Assembly (NCBI RefSeq): GCF_002179965.1
Contig: NZ_NGUQ01000037.1
Coordinates: 496,001-560,000, forward strand
Length of the DNA stretch: 64,000 nucleotides
Reading direction: 5' to 3'
DNA from: Pandoraea sp. PE-S2T-3
GTDB lineage: Bacteria > Pseudomonadota > Gammaproteobacteria > Burkholderiales > Burkholderiaceae
Numbering within the stretch: position 1 is the first letter of the stretch; the number at the start of each line of letters is the position of its first letter. The notes beneath the pieces were generated by a model. It was given only the letters and a program-made list of their open reading frames with translations, had not been told where the DNA came from and searched no databases. The position numbers and the translations under genes were made by a program. This document shows positions 47,870 to 56,974 of this stretch, piece by piece.

Positions 47870-48763
47870 ATGACTGCCACATCCCTAACACCGGTCATTG
47901 AACCGGGCTATCTCGTGAACACGGCGTGGCTCGCCGAGAATCTGCATCGTGCCGACCTGCGTTTGTTCGATTGCAGCGCGACGATGGTAGTCGATCCCGT
48001 CATCAAGCAACGTGTACAGCCGGAGCGTGCGGCCTTTGAAGCGGCTCACATTCCGGGCGCTCAGTTCATTGACATCGATGCGCAGCTGTCGGATCGCAAT
48101 CACCCAATTCACCTGATGCTGCCGCCGCCGGAAGCCTTCAAGTCAGCAGTGGAAGCGCTGGGCATTCGCAACGACAGCCTCGTCGTCATCTACAGCACCG
48201 GCACGCCGTGGTGGGCCACGCGTGTGTGGTGGATGCTGCGTGTCTATGGATTTACCAATGCGCATCTGCTCGACGGCGGTCTGGCCACGTGGCAGGCCGA
48301 GGGGTATCCGGCAGAGCGAGGCGCGGCGGCTGCCCCGGCGCGCGGTGAGTTCACGGTGGCGCCGCCGTTGCCCTATGTGGCCGAGCGTGCCGACGTGGTG
48401 CAGGCACTACATGCAACGGATGTTCGGCTGATCAATGCGCTGCGCCCCGCGCAGTACAGCGGCGAGGAAGTGCCGCGCAAGGGCCGTCCCGGTCACATTC
48501 CCGGCAGTATCAACGTCTCTGCGGCGAGCCTGCTCGATGCTTCGACGGGGCAGTTGCTTGACGACACCGGGTTGCGGGCGCGCTTCGCTGCGGCAGATAT
48601 CGGGCCGGAACGCGCCGTCATCGCTTACTGCGGCGGCGGTGTGTCGGCAAGCCTCGTCGTCTTCGCGCTGATGAAGCTGGGGCATCCCAATGTGCGCCTG
48701 TACGACGCGTCGCTCGGCGAATGGGGGAGTGCGCCCGAGTTGCCGATGCAGGTCGACGTTTAA
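47870..48763 (+). CDS. Sulfurtransferase with two rhodanese domains
   Basis: 297 residues: N-terminal non-catalytic rhodanese domain (about 12-150) and C-terminal catalytic domain (about 175-295) with the active-site loop CGGGVSAS, Cys254. This resembles SseA/thiosulfate sulfurtransferases that move sulfane sulfur from thiosulfate or 3-mercaptopyruvate to cyanide or thiols. It follows the importer by 43 nt on the same strand, in line with handling of sulfur released from imported compounds. ATG 47870 is chosen over one 66 nt upstream. Confidence 0.9.
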   Translation: MTATSLTPVIEPGYLVNTAWLAENLHRADLRLFDCSATMVVDPVIKQRVQPERAAFEAAHIPGAQFIDIDAQLSDRNHPIHLMLPPPEAFKSAVEALGIRNDSLVVIYSTGTPWWATRVWWMLRVYGFTNAHLLDGGLATWQAEGYPAERGAAAAPARGEFTVAPPLPYVAERADVVQALHATDVRLINALRPAQYSGEEVPRKGRPGHIPGSINVSAASLLDASTGQLLDDTGLRARFAAADIGPERAVIAYCGGGVSASLVVFALMKLGHPNVRLYDASLGEWGSAPELPMQVDV

Positions 48764-48826
48764 GAGCAGCCTGGCGCGAGTGTGTCGTGAGCTTGGGGGC
48801 GGTCATCGCACCCCGGACTCGCGCGT

Positions 48827-49804
48827 TCACAACATTGCGTCCGCCGGGCGTGCAATCCCTAGCTTGCCGATATCAACCGCGCGGCGGCGGGCAAACTGCC
48901 GGCATTCCTGCAAGAGCCATGCGTTGAACACGCTGGCCGCCGGGGAATTCGCACTGCGTGAAATCATCCAGTAAGAGGCGGGCGAGCGCACCGCGACCGG
49001 TACAACCGGCACCAACCGCCCGTCACGCAACTCATTCGTCAAGAGCGACACCCGGGCAATTGCGACGCCCTGATGGTTGAGCGCCGCGCTGAACGCCATG
49101 CTCGCGAGATTGAAATGGGGCCCGTCCACGTGGCGAATCGCTGCGGGCTGCACCGCCGTCATCCATGCCCGCCATTCGGCAGAGGCATCCGCCCCGGTCC
49201 ACGCGGCGGCGTCATGCAACAACACACACGACTTGTCGATGCGCCCCTTGGCCGCTGCCGGATTGCGTTGCAGATAGGTCGGCGTGGCGACGGGCAATAA
49301 CCACTCGTCGAGCAACAGCGCATGCACGTCGGTCAGCGGGAAATCGTCCACCGAGTAACGAATGGCGACGTCTACGCCGGTCGTGTCGTCGTCAGGCATG
49401 CCGACCGCAGTGAACTCCGCGTTGAGCTGCACCGGGTTTCGCTCGAAGTGCTGATGAAAATCCGGCAGTCGCGACACGAGCCAATGCAGCGCGAACGACG
49501 GGCAGCAACCGACGCGCACCGGCTCGTCCGTGCTGGCAATCCGCACGAGCGTGGTCTCGATCTCGTCGAAGGCCCGCTGCGTGCCTTCCAGCAGCATTTC
49601 CCCCTCTCGAGTGAGCGTCAGGCTGCGATGGCCGCGCACGAATAACGCATAGCCCAGCCGCTTTTCCAACTGCCGGATCTGTTGACTGATAGCGCTTTGG
49701 GTCAGGCTGAGCGCATCCGCCGCGCGGGTGAAGCTCAGCAACCGGGCAGCAGTGGCAAAGCAACGCAGGGCGCCGAGCAAAGCGGCGTCGATGGGTTTTC
49801 GCAT
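48827..49804 (-). CDS. LysR-family regulator (GcvA-like)
   Basis: 325 residues; HTH FTRAADALSLTQSAISQQIRQLEKRLG (about 22-48) and a GcvA-type effector domain (VGCCPSFALHWLVSRLPDF; DVAIRYSVDDFP; HQGVAIARVSLL). ATG 49804 is preferred; the longer frame adds 54 non-homologous residues. Convergent with the rhodanese gene and divergent from PBP1A; target unknown. Confidence 0.9.
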   Translation of the reverse strand: MRKPIDAALLGALRCFATAARLLSFTRAADALSLTQSAISQQIRQLEKRLGYALFVRGHRSLTLTREGEMLLEGTQRAFDEIETTLVRIASTDEPVRVGCCPSFALHWLVSRLPDFHQHFERNPVQLNAEFTAVGMPDDDTTGVDVAIRYSVDDFPLTDVHALLLDEWLLPVATPTYLQRNPAAAKGRIDKSCVLLHDAAAWTGADASAEWRAWMTAVQPAAIRHVDGPHFNLASMAFSAALNHQGVAIARVSLLTNELRDGRLVPVVPVAVRSPASYWMISRSANSPAASVFNAWLLQECRQFARRRAVDIGKLGIARPADAML

Positions 49805-50017
49805 TAGCGTGATTAATGCCTGAGTAAGGAAATATCGCTTGTCCGTCGCCCGGCGCTTCGCAGAGTATGGCTGCCGGGTCTGGCTGATTCTTGGCGATTC
49901 ATGCGGATTGTAGAGCACCTCTCTCGCGCTCGTATGGCGTGCCATCGGTGTTCTCGTGACATCCATACATTAGCCAGACTTGTCGATTGGTTCGGTTATT
50001 GAAGGAATGGTTCACGG

Positions 50018-52423
50018 ATGAATGAAAGGAATTTCGACGCGCACGCGCAGGGCCCCGAAGGCGGTGGCCCCACGCCACCCCCGGCGCGAAAGGCCCGGCG
50101 TTGGCTGAAGTGGTTGTTGTTCGTGATGGTGGCCGGAATCACGGCGTTCGGTGCGCTTGCGGCCTATGTGATCGTGGTTGTGTACCCGGAACTGCCGCCC
50201 GTGGCCGTGCTTGGCGAATATCGCCCGGCCCAACCCTTGCGCATCTATTCGGCGGACAACCAGCTGCTGGCCGAATACGGCATCGAGAAGCGTATTCCCC
50301 TGACGTATGACCAGATTCCCGCACATCTGCGCGATGCGCTTCTGGCCACCGAAGACGCCGATTTCTTTGCCCACGGTGGCGTCGATTTCCCCGGTCTGAT
50401 TCGCGCCAGTGTTGCCAACGCGATGCACGGCGGCAAGGCGCAGGGCGGCAGCACGATCACGATGCAACTGGCACGTAACTTCTTTCTCACGCGAAAGAAG
50501 ACCTACGCGCGCAAGTTGTACGAAATTCTGCTCGCCATCAAGATCGAGCGCACGTTGAGCAAGCCGCAGATCCTGACGCTGTACATGAACCAGATTTATC
50601 TGGGCGAACGTGCTTATGGTTTCGGGGCTGCGGCGCGCGTCTATTACGGCAAGCCGGTCGAAGCACTGACGCTCGACGAATGCGCCATGCTCGCAGGGCT
50701 TCCCAAAGCCCCGGCAGCGTTCAATCCGATCGTCGATCCGGCGCGGGCACGCACGCGGCAGCTTTACGTGCTCGGCCGCATGTTGCAATCCGGTGTGATT
50801 TCGCGCGAAGACTTTGCCGCTGCGTCGGCTGCGCCGCCGTTCTCGCCACGGGCCGTGACCGGCCGCGATATTCCGGCCGATGCCGTCACCGAGACGGTGC
50901 GCAAGATGATCGTGAAAGATTACGGCGATGAAGCCTACGAATTGGGGCTGCGCGTCTGGACAACTGTCGACACGCAACGTCAGCGCGCTGCGGCCGATGC
51001 CGTGTTGCGCGGCGTCGAGGCATATCAGGCGCGCCAGCCGTATCCCGGCGCAGAAACGCGGGTGCGGGAAGACCTGCGCGCACAACTCGACCTTCGCGCC
51101 GGACTGACACCGGCGCTCGCGGCGTACCTGAAGCAGCGGCCCGACTACCCGGGCTTGAGCGTTGGCGTGGTGGTCCATGTCGATGGCGCGGCGAAAGGCG
51201 CGAACGCTGGCCGCGTCACCGTGCTGATGGAAGATGGCCGGCACGCCACCGCTGCGCAGGCTTCGACCAAGCAACGTGTCCATGTCGGCGACGTCGTGCG
51301 CATGCGAACGCTTGCGAACGGCGCCTTCCAATTGAGCGCGATGCCCACCGTGCAGGCGGCGCTCATTTCGATCTCGCCCGAAGATGGCGCGATTCTCGCG
51401 ATGATCGGCGACAGCGGCATGTCGGGCCAGCATCTCAATCACGCGACGCAGGCGTGGCGTCAGCCGGGCTCGGCGTTCAAGCCGTTCCTGTATGCGGCAG
51501 CGATTGCCAAGGGGTACGGGCCTTCGACGCAGGTCTTCGACTTGCCGCTGGAGATCCGGCCGGCGCCCGGTGCACCGATCTGGCGACCCAAGGCGGGCGG
51601 CGCCCCACTTGGGGAACTGTCGTTGCAGACAGCGTTGGCCAAGTCTCGCAACCTCGTCGCGATTCGTCTCGTGCAGGCGATTGGTCCGGCTTACGCGCGC
51701 GACTTTGCCGTACAGACCTTCGGTTTCGACAAGGACAAGATTCCGGCCAACTTGCCGATGGCTTTGGGGGCGGGGGCCGTCACGCCGTTGCAGATGGCAG
51801 TGGGCTACGCCGTGTTCGCCAATGGTGGCGAGCGCGTGGCGCCGTATCTCGTGTCGCGCATCGTCGATAGCCGCGGGGCAGAGCTGTTCCATGTGCGTCC
51901 GGAACGTGTGCGCGTGATGTCGCCGGCGACCAGCTATCTCACGTCGCAGATGCTGCGCGAAGTTGCGCAACACGGCACCGCGTCGGCCACTCGCGTGCTT
52001 GGCCGCAGCGACATTGGGGGCAAGACCGGCACCACCAACGACTATCGCGACGGCTGGTTTGCCGGTTTCCAGCAAAGCGCTGCGACGGTGGTCTGGATGG
52101 GGCACGACACGCCACGCTCGTTGGGGCGCAGCGAGTGGGCCTCGCGCACGGCATTGCCGGTGTGGATCGATTACATGAAGCAGGCTCTCGATGGCGTTCC
52201 GCAGGCAACTGTCGTCGTGCCCGATGACATTACCGTTGCCGGCGATGTCGCTTACGACAAGGCGTTTCAGCCGGGCAATGGCTTCGTGGAGAAGCTGAGT
52301 CCCGACGGCGTGGCGCTGTCGCAACCGGCTAGCGGGGATGACGAGGAGGGTGACGACGCTCAAGCCGCGACTGCCGCGAAGTCCGAGCGCGATCGCATCT
52401 TGCAGTACTTCATCAACGAGTGA
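50018..52423 (+). CDS. mrcA: Penicillin-binding protein 1A (class A, bifunctional)
   Basis: 801 residues: short cytoplasmic tail rich in Pro/Gly, one helix (about 30-56), GT51 glycosyltransferase domain with Glu112 in EDADFFAHGG, GGSTITMQLARN and Glu169, then a transpeptidase domain with SAFK (Ser485), SRN (543-545) and KTG (669-671). Polymerises and cross-links peptidoglycan in the periplasm. The acidic C-terminal tail (DDEEGDD) is unusual but intact. Not obviously tied to its neighbours. Confidence 0.95.
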   Translation: MNERNFDAHAQGPEGGGPTPPPARKARRWLKWLLFVMVAGITAFGALAAYVIVVVYPELPPVAVLGEYRPAQPLRIYSADNQLLAEYGIEKRIPLTYDQIPAHLRDALLATEDADFFAHGGVDFPGLIRASVANAMHGGKAQGGSTITMQLARNFFLTRKKTYARKLYEILLAIKIERTLSKPQILTLYMNQIYLGERAYGFGAAARVYYGKPVEALTLDECAMLAGLPKAPAAFNPIVDPARARTRQLYVLGRMLQSGVISREDFAAASAAPPFSPRAVTGRDIPADAVTETVRKMIVKDYGDEAYELGLRVWTTVDTQRQRAAADAVLRGVEAYQARQPYPGAETRVREDLRAQLDLRAGLTPALAAYLKQRPDYPGLSVGVVVHVDGAAKGANAGRVTVLMEDGRHATAAQASTKQRVHVGDVVRMRTLANGAFQLSAMPTVQAALISISPEDGAILAMIGDSGMSGQHLNHATQAWRQPGSAFKPFLYAAAIAKGYGPSTQVFDLPLEIRPAPGAPIWRPKAGGAPLGELSLQTALAKSRNLVAIRLVQAIGPAYARDFAVQTFGFDKDKIPANLPMALGAGAVTPLQMAVGYAVFANGGERVAPYLVSRIVDSRGAELFHVRPERVRVMSPATSYLTSQMLREVAQHGTASATRVLGRSDIGGKTGTTNDYRDGWFAGFQQSAATVVWMGHDTPRSLGRSEWASRTALPVWIDYMKQALDGVPQATVVVPDDITVAGDVAYDKAFQPGNGFVEKLSPDGVALSQPASGDDEEGDDAQAATAAKSERDRILQYFINE

Positions 52424-52466
52424 ATGACGCGTCGCGGCGAGGGTGCCGCCGGACCACGGAGACAAC

Positions 52467-53501
52467 ATGATCAACACAAGCTCGCAAATCGCCAGCCACT
52501 TTCCTACCGTTCCATTGATCGAGGGACCGACGCCGATCCGGCGCTTGTCCCGGCTCGAAAGCCAGTGCGGCGCGGACCGGCAGGACATCGCCATCTACGT
52601 GAAGCGTGACGATCTGGGCGAGATCGGCGGCGGGGGCAACAAGCTGCGGAAACTGGAACTCCTGTTGGGCGCAGCGCTGGCAGACGGCGCAGATACCGTC
52701 ATTACGATTGGCGGCATTCAGTCCAACCATGCGCGGCTCACAGCGGCCGCCTGTGCGCGACATGGTCTTGCCTGCGAACTGATGCTGGCGGACATGGTGC
52801 CCCGGCATGACGTGGCTTATCGCAACAACGGCAACGTCATGCTGGATGATCTTTTCGGCGCGAAGGTGCATCGCCTTGCGCCGAACGTCGATGCGCTCGC
52901 GGCGGCGCAGGACCGTGCGGTGGCGTTACGTGAGCAAGGGCGGCGGGCGATGGTGGTCCCGTCAGGTGGCTCGTCGCCGCTAGGTGCGCTGGGCTATGTT
53001 CGCTGCGCACTGGAAGTGATTGAGCAGGAATCGGTCCTCGGGACGACGTTCGATCGCGTGGTCGTGCCGAACGGAAGCTCGGGCACGCAGGCGGGGTTGG
53101 TCGCTGGGTTTCATTCGGCAGGGCGGGGCGCGCAGACGGTCAACGCGTATTCGGTTTTGGCAGATCGAGACGCGACACATGCGCGCACGGTGCAATTGGC
53201 CGGGGAGACGCTGGCGCTGTTGGGGCATTCGGCATCCGCCCTCTCAGTGGACGATGTAGTGATCGACGGTGCGCACCGTGGCGCGGCCTACGGCATTCCG
53301 ACGCAGGGGATGCTCGACGTCGTGCGCTTGCTGGCGCGCAGCGAAGGGCTGCTGCTGGATCCGGTCTACTCCGGCAAAGCCTTTGCCGGACTGCTCGCCG
53401 ATATTCGTGCCGGGGCGGTGCCCGCGGGCACTAGCGTGCTTTACGTGATGACGGGGGGCACGCCGGGATTGTTCGCCTATCGGGAAGCGTTTGCCGGGTA
53501 A
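52467..53501 (+). CDS. D-cysteine desulfhydrase / ACC-deaminase-like PLP enzyme
   Basis: 344-residue fold type II PLP enzyme. Cofactor Lys lies in GGGGNKLRKLELLLG; Gln/Ser-Asn in GGIQSNHARLTAAA and GSSGTQAGLVAGF bind the carboxylate and phosphate; the IPTQGMLDVVRLLARSEGLLLDPVYSGKA stretch is typical of the DcyD/ACC deaminase family. D-cysteine to pyruvate, sulfide and ammonia is the best guess; a D-amino-acid or ACC substrate is possible. ATG 52467 with GGAG 5 nt upstream. Confidence 0.85.
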   Translation: MINTSSQIASHFPTVPLIEGPTPIRRLSRLESQCGADRQDIAIYVKRDDLGEIGGGGNKLRKLELLLGAALADGADTVITIGGIQSNHARLTAAACARHGLACELMLADMVPRHDVAYRNNGNVMLDDLFGAKVHRLAPNVDALAAAQDRAVALREQGRRAMVVPSGGSSPLGALGYVRCALEVIEQESVLGTTFDRVVVPNGSSGTQAGLVAGFHSAGRGAQTVNAYSVLADRDATHARTVQLAGETLALLGHSASALSVDDVVIDGAHRGAAYGIPTQGMLDVVRLLARSEGLLLDPVYSGKAFAGLLADIRAGAVPAGTSVLYVMTGGTPGLFAYREAFAG

Positions 53502-53506
53502 GTGAC

Positions 53507-53540
53507 AGTGAAGGGGCGCGCGAGTGCGGCCCTTTTCACT
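53507..53540. terminator. Hairpin between convergent genes
   Basis: 10-bp stem with two G-U pairs (AGTGAAGGGG with CCTTTTCACT), 12-nt loop region, just after the desulfhydrase stop. No clear T run after it; could act for either gene. Confidence 0.35.
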
Positions 53541-53549
53541 TCAATCACC

Positions 53550-54203
53550 TCACTCTGTTGTTGCCGACGTCGAGAAAGCACGCCATTGGTTCAGGTGGCG
53601 ATAGACGACGGCGCACAGGCCTTCGGCGTCGCGTTTGCGCAGCGTGTCGAGCATGGCGATGTGATCGGCATTGCTCGCGCGCAGCGAGGCGACGGTGTCC
53701 CACGTTCCCGTGCGTCCCGGAATACCGCGCTCGCGGTTCTGACGGATTTCTTCGGCAAGCAACGTGTTGCCTGCCATGGCGTAGAACGCCTCGTGCAGGC
53801 GGAAGTTGATGACGCGCAGTTCCTCGCGGCTGCCCACCTCGACGGCCGTGTCGAACTGCGCGACCAGAACGCCAAAGCTGTCGATTTGCTCCGGAGTGGC
53901 GCGCACGACGATCAAGCGGCACGCCGCCAATTCCATGATGGTGCGGACTTCATAGAGCTGGTCACGTTGAATCGACGAATGGCTCGCAATGCGATAACCG
54001 CGGTTCTGAATGTGTTCCAGCAGGCCGCGCACCGCCAGCTCGTTGAGTGCCATGCGCACTTCGAAGCGATTGGCCCCGTACCGCTGCTCGACATCCGTTT
54101 GCTTGAGCCAGTCGCCGGGCGAGTACTTGCCTGCGAAAAGGTCGCTCCGGATCTCGCGGCTGAGATCGTTGAGGGAATCAAATGTGAGCGGGGTCGTTTC
54201 CAT
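53550..54203 (-). CDS. GntR/FadR-type transcriptional regulator (FCD domain)
   Basis: 217 residues: winged HTH (about 15-65, including DWLKQTDVEQRYGANRFEVRMALNEL and LLEHIQNRGYRIA) and an all-helical FCD ligand domain (80-210) with metal-site histidines in FRLHEAFYAMAG, DHIAML and YRHL. Probably an acid-responsive repressor of the adjacent catabolic and transport genes: its own leader and two neighbouring promoters carry the same GGCTACTA element. ATG 54203. Confidence 0.9.
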   Translation of the reverse strand: METTPLTFDSLNDLSREIRSDLFAGKYSPGDWLKQTDVEQRYGANRFEVRMALNELAVRGLLEHIQNRGYRIASHSSIQRDQLYEVRTIMELAACRLIVVRATPEQIDSFGVLVAQFDTAVEVGSREELRVINFRLHEAFYAMAGNTLLAEEIRQNRERGIPGRTGTWDTVASLRASNADHIAMLDTLRKRDAEGLCAVVYRHLNQWRAFSTSATTE

Positions 54204-54209
54204 TCGCCT

Positions 54210-54238
54210 TTAGTAGCCAATTTTGTTCGCGGATTATA
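54210..54238 (-). promoter_or_regulatory. GntR gene promoter with GGCTACTA element
   Basis: TATAAT on the minus strand (54238-54233), followed 8 nt later by AATTGGCTACTAA (54225-54210), 7 nt before the GntR start. Core GGCTACTA at 54218-54211. Placement downstream of the -10 suits autorepression. Confidence 0.6.
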
Positions 54239-54268
54239 GCATCGGGCCGATGCCGTTCCGATGTCGGT

Positions 54269-55036
54269 TTAAACGTTTTGGTGTGCCAACAACGTGGCAC
54301 CTTGGCGCAGAAATCCGACGTCACAGCCCAGCGTGACAAAAGCGTGCCCACGGGCGTACGCGTGCGCCGCCAACTCGTTCGGGCGCAATGCCAAACCCAG
54401 ACAGGCGCCACTCGCGCGCACCTGTCGCTCCACCGTGTCGATGGCAGCCTGCACCGCGGCACTCGCCATGTCGCTGCCGCAGCCGAGACTCTCGGCGAGA
54501 TCGAGCGGGCCGACGAAGATCATGTCGAATACCTTCTCGGCGAGGATCTCGGGCAGGGCGTCGACGCCACGGAGGCTTTCGATCATGCCGATCAACAACA
54601 ATTCCTGCTTTGCCCGAGCGCGATAGTCGGCGGCTTGCCCACCCCATGCCGCCGCGCGAGACACGGTGTAATGCGCTCCCCGTGTGCCGTCCGGCGGATA
54701 CCACGCCGCGTTCGCCAACGCACGCGCTTGTGCCGCCGATTCCACGTTCGGCAGTAGCAGGCCTTCGACCCCGGCGTCGAGCAATGGCTTGATCACATGG
54801 GCGTCATGGGCGGGCACTCTCGCGAGTACCGTGCTCGCCCCGGCAGCCCGAATAGCGCGGATCTGTTCAACGGTGGTCTGAACGTGTCCGGCCGTATGTT
54901 CGTGATCGATGATGAGCGCGTCGTAGCCCAACGTGCCGAGAATCTCGGCGGTGTCCGCGCTGGGGACGAAAAGCCACGCGCCCGCACACGGGTGTCCTTC
55001 GGACAGGCGCTGCTTCAAGCGGTTGGAGCGAAACAT
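54269..55036 (-). CDS. HpcH/HpaI-family aldolase
   Basis: 255-residue metal-dependent class II aldolase of the 4-hydroxy-2-oxoheptanedioate / 2-keto-3-deoxy-rhamnonate group: AWLFVPSADTAEILGTLGYDALIIDHEH, LLDAGVEGLLLPNVESAAQA, and metal/acid positions in MIESLRGVD and IFVGPLDLAESLG. It would split a 2-oxo-hydroxy acid into pyruvate and an aldehyde or semialdehyde. AAGGA 7 nt before ATG. Divergent from the nitrilase-like gene; its promoter holds two GGCTACTA elements. Confidence 0.88.
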   Translation of the reverse strand: MFRSNRLKQRLSEGHPCAGAWLFVPSADTAEILGTLGYDALIIDHEHTAGHVQTTVEQIRAIRAAGASTVLARVPAHDAHVIKPLLDAGVEGLLLPNVESAAQARALANAAWYPPDGTRGAHYTVSRAAAWGGQAADYRARAKQELLLIGMIESLRGVDALPEILAEKVFDMIFVGPLDLAESLGCGSDMASAAVQAAIDTVERQVRASGACLGLALRPNELAAHAYARGHAFVTLGCDVGFLRQGATLLAHQNV

Positions 55037-55059
55037 GAGGGATTCCTTGAAGAAGATAA

Positions 55060-55088
55060 ATAGTAGCCAAAATAGTAGCCTTTAACAA
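55060..55088 (-). promoter_or_regulatory. Aldolase promoter with two GGCTACTA elements
   Basis: Minus strand TTGTTA (55088-55083), 17-nt spacer, TACTAT (55065-55060). One GGCTACTA copy (55080-55073) lies in the spacer, the other (55068-55061) overlaps the -10. A repressor bound here would block the aldolase gene and could also reach the divergent nitrilase promoter. Confidence 0.65.
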
Positions 55089-55131
55089 TTCGCTCGTCTA
55101 TCCTTGGAAATTCCTCACACCGGAGATTTCC

Positions 55132-56007
55132 ATGTCTGTGCTTTCCTCTGCGCTCTCGACTCCCCCTGGCGGCCCGGTCGCCGAGCGCCTGCGCGTTGCC
55201 TGCGTGCAGGTTTGCGCCCGCAATGACGTGAAAGAGAACGTTGCCGATACCCTTGCGTGGATTCGTCAGGCAGCGCTCGGCGGCGCGCAACTCATAGCGC
55301 TGCCCGAAGCGGTCGACTATCTCGATGCCGACTTTCAGCGCACGCGGGACTACGCCCGGGTGCCGTCCGAGCATTTCGCGCTGGCGGCTTACAAGGCCGC
55401 GGCGCTCGATCTCGGCTGCTGGATTCTCGTGGGGTCGATCACGACGCGCCACACCGATGGCGAACTCGTCAATCGCAGCATGCTGATTTCGCCGCAGGGC
55501 GAGGTGGTGTGCCATTACGACAAGATCCATCTCTTCGATGCACTGCCGGGGTCGTCGAGTTTTACCGAATCCAACCTGTATAAACGCGGCGCCCGTGCGC
55601 AGCTTTGGGACGGTCCGTGGGGCCGTCTGGGGTTCTCGATCTGCTATGACGTGCGCTTTGCGCAGTTGTATCGGGCGCTTGCGCAGGCAGGGGCCAACCT
55701 GATCGCGGTGCCGGCGGCCTTCATGAAAATCACGGGAGAAGCGCACTGGCACACGCTGCTTCGCGCGCGGGCCATCGAGACCGGCTGTTATGTCATCGCG
55801 CCGGCGCAATGCGGGCATCACTATGGCGGGCGGTATAGCTACGGGCACTCGTTGATCGTTGACCCGTGGGGCGAAATTCTGGCCGATGGCGGCCTTGCGC
55901 CGGGCATCGTGATGGCCGACATCGATCCGGCGCGGGTCGATTGGGCGCGCACGAGTATTCCGAGTCTCGGGCAAGACCGTAGTTTCGATGTGCAGGTGGG
56001 TGCATGA
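55132..56007 (+). CDS. Carbon-nitrogen hydrolase (nitrilase superfamily, Nit-like)
   Basis: 291 residues with the complete Glu-Lys-Cys triad: Glu59 in LIALPEA, Lys131 in HYDKIHLFD, Cys171 in GFSICYDVRF, the signature of amidases of the Nit1/Nit2 and omega-amidase branch. Hydrolyses an amide or N-carbamoyl bond, releasing acid and ammonia. Its stop overlaps the next start (ATGA), so it is coupled to the proline-iminopeptidase-like hydrolase. Substrate unknown; the GntR-type elements upstream tie it to the regulon. Confidence 0.9.
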   Translation: MSVLSSALSTPPGGPVAERLRVACVQVCARNDVKENVADTLAWIRQAALGGAQLIALPEAVDYLDADFQRTRDYARVPSEHFALAAYKAAALDLGCWILVGSITTRHTDGELVNRSMLISPQGEVVCHYDKIHLFDALPGSSSFTESNLYKRGARAQLWDGPWGRLGFSICYDVRFAQLYRALAQAGANLIAVPAAFMKITGEAHWHTLLRARAIETGCYVIAPAQCGHHYGGRYSYGHSLIVDPWGEILADGGLAPGIVMADIDPARVDWARTSIPSLGQDRSFDVQVGA

Positions 56008-56897
56008 CGCAGCCATTCGAAACGGTGCGCGTGCGCCTTACCGAGGGGTATGACGTTCAGGCTTACGTTTGCGGCGATGTGTCTGCCGCTGGCGCGCGCA
56101 TATTGTTCGGCCTGAACGGCGGACCGGGCCTGCCCAGCGAGTATCTGCGCGAAGGCCATGCGTGGTTAGCCGACGAGGGATTTGCGCTGGTTTTCTACGA
56201 CCAGTTGGGCTGCGGCGCGTCGGATCGTCCGGACGATGAACAATTGTGGACGTTGGCCCGCTATGTGGAAGAAGTCGAACAAGTGCGCGCGGCGCTGGGC
56301 ATTCAGAGGTTCCACCTGTTAGGGCATTCGTGGGGCACGTGGCTTGGCACCGAGTACTGCCTGACGTATCCCGAACGCGTCGCCAGCTATATCGTTGCCG
56401 ACGGGGCCTGCGACATCCCGCATCTGCGCACGGAACTGGAGCGCCTACGCGCAGCGCTCGGTGCGGAAACGGTCGCGATGATGCGGCATCACGAGGCAGC
56501 GGGCACGCTGACCCATCCTGAATACGCCGCCGCGTTGACCCTCCTGAACTATCGCCACGTGTGCCGGCTGCCCGTCTGGCCTGAGGCACTGACGCGTTCG
56601 CTGGCGCAGTGGAACGAAGGCCCATACCGCACGATGCAGGGGCCGAACGAGTTCACCTATACCGGCAATATGCGCGAGTGGAACCGGGTGCCGGACATGC
56701 ACGGCATCACGGCGCCGGCGCTGGTGATCTGCGGCGCGTTCGACGAACTGACGCCGGCGTGTTCGCGCGCGATGTATGAGGCGATGCCGAATGCGCAGCT
56801 GGAAGTGCTGGAAGAGGCGTCGCACATGCCTTTCTACGAAACCCCCGAGGTGTACCGCCACGTGGTCGGTACGTTTCTGAAGGCGCAGCGGGAGTAA
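56004..56897 (+). CDS. Alpha/beta hydrolase, proline iminopeptidase family
   Basis: 297 residues. Oxyanion HGGPG-like GLNGGPGLPSEY near residue 36, nucleophile Ser109 in GHSWGTWLG, acid Asp in GAFDELTP and His in SHMPFYETP. The GGPG and GHSWGT motifs mark the proline-iminopeptidase/tricorn-interacting F1 group, which removes N-terminal Pro or hydrolyses amino-acid amides. With the coupled nitrilase-type enzyme it suggests stepwise hydrolysis of an amide compound. Confidence 0.88.
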   Translation: MTQPFETVRVRLTEGYDVQAYVCGDVSAAGARILFGLNGGPGLPSEYLREGHAWLADEGFALVFYDQLGCGASDRPDDEQLWTLARYVEEVEQVRAALGIQRFHLLGHSWGTWLGTEYCLTYPERVASYIVADGACDIPHLRTELERLRAALGAETVAMMRHHEAAGTLTHPEYAAALTLLNYRHVCRLPVWPEALTRSLAQWNEGPYRTMQGPNEFTYTGNMREWNRVPDMHGITAPALVICGAFDELTPACSRAMYEAMPNAQLEVLEEASHMPFYETPEVYRHVVGTFLKAQRE

Positions 56898-56904
56898 GCA
56901 TATC

Positions 56905-56926
56905 GGGGCCGTCGATTGACGGCCCC
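56905..56926. terminator. Bidirectional hairpin terminator
   Basis: Perfect 9-bp stem GGGGCCGTC/GACGGCCCC with a GATT loop, 7 nt after the hydrolase stop and between convergent genes; weakly T-rich sequence follows on the plus strand. Confidence 0.6.
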
Positions 56927-56974
56927 TTCGGTCTTTGCCGGAAGGGGCCGTGAAGCGAGGCCTCGATGCGTGTG

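Noticed and set aside
50012-52594. 860-codon open frame antisense to penicillin-binding protein 1A
   Set aside because: Arg/His/Gln-rich composition with no domains, exactly shadowing a gene with all PBP motifs; a by-product of high GC codon use.
53550-54203. GntR gene as the missing hut repressor HutC
   Set aside because: It has an FCD (FadR-type) domain, not the UTRA domain of HutC, and lies 49 kb away beside its own candidate operators.
55060-55088. GGCTACTA copies as mere -10 boxes
   Set aside because: One of the four copies is in a spacer and one in a leader downstream of a separate TATAAT, and the identity extends beyond the hexamer, so a protein-binding site explains them better.
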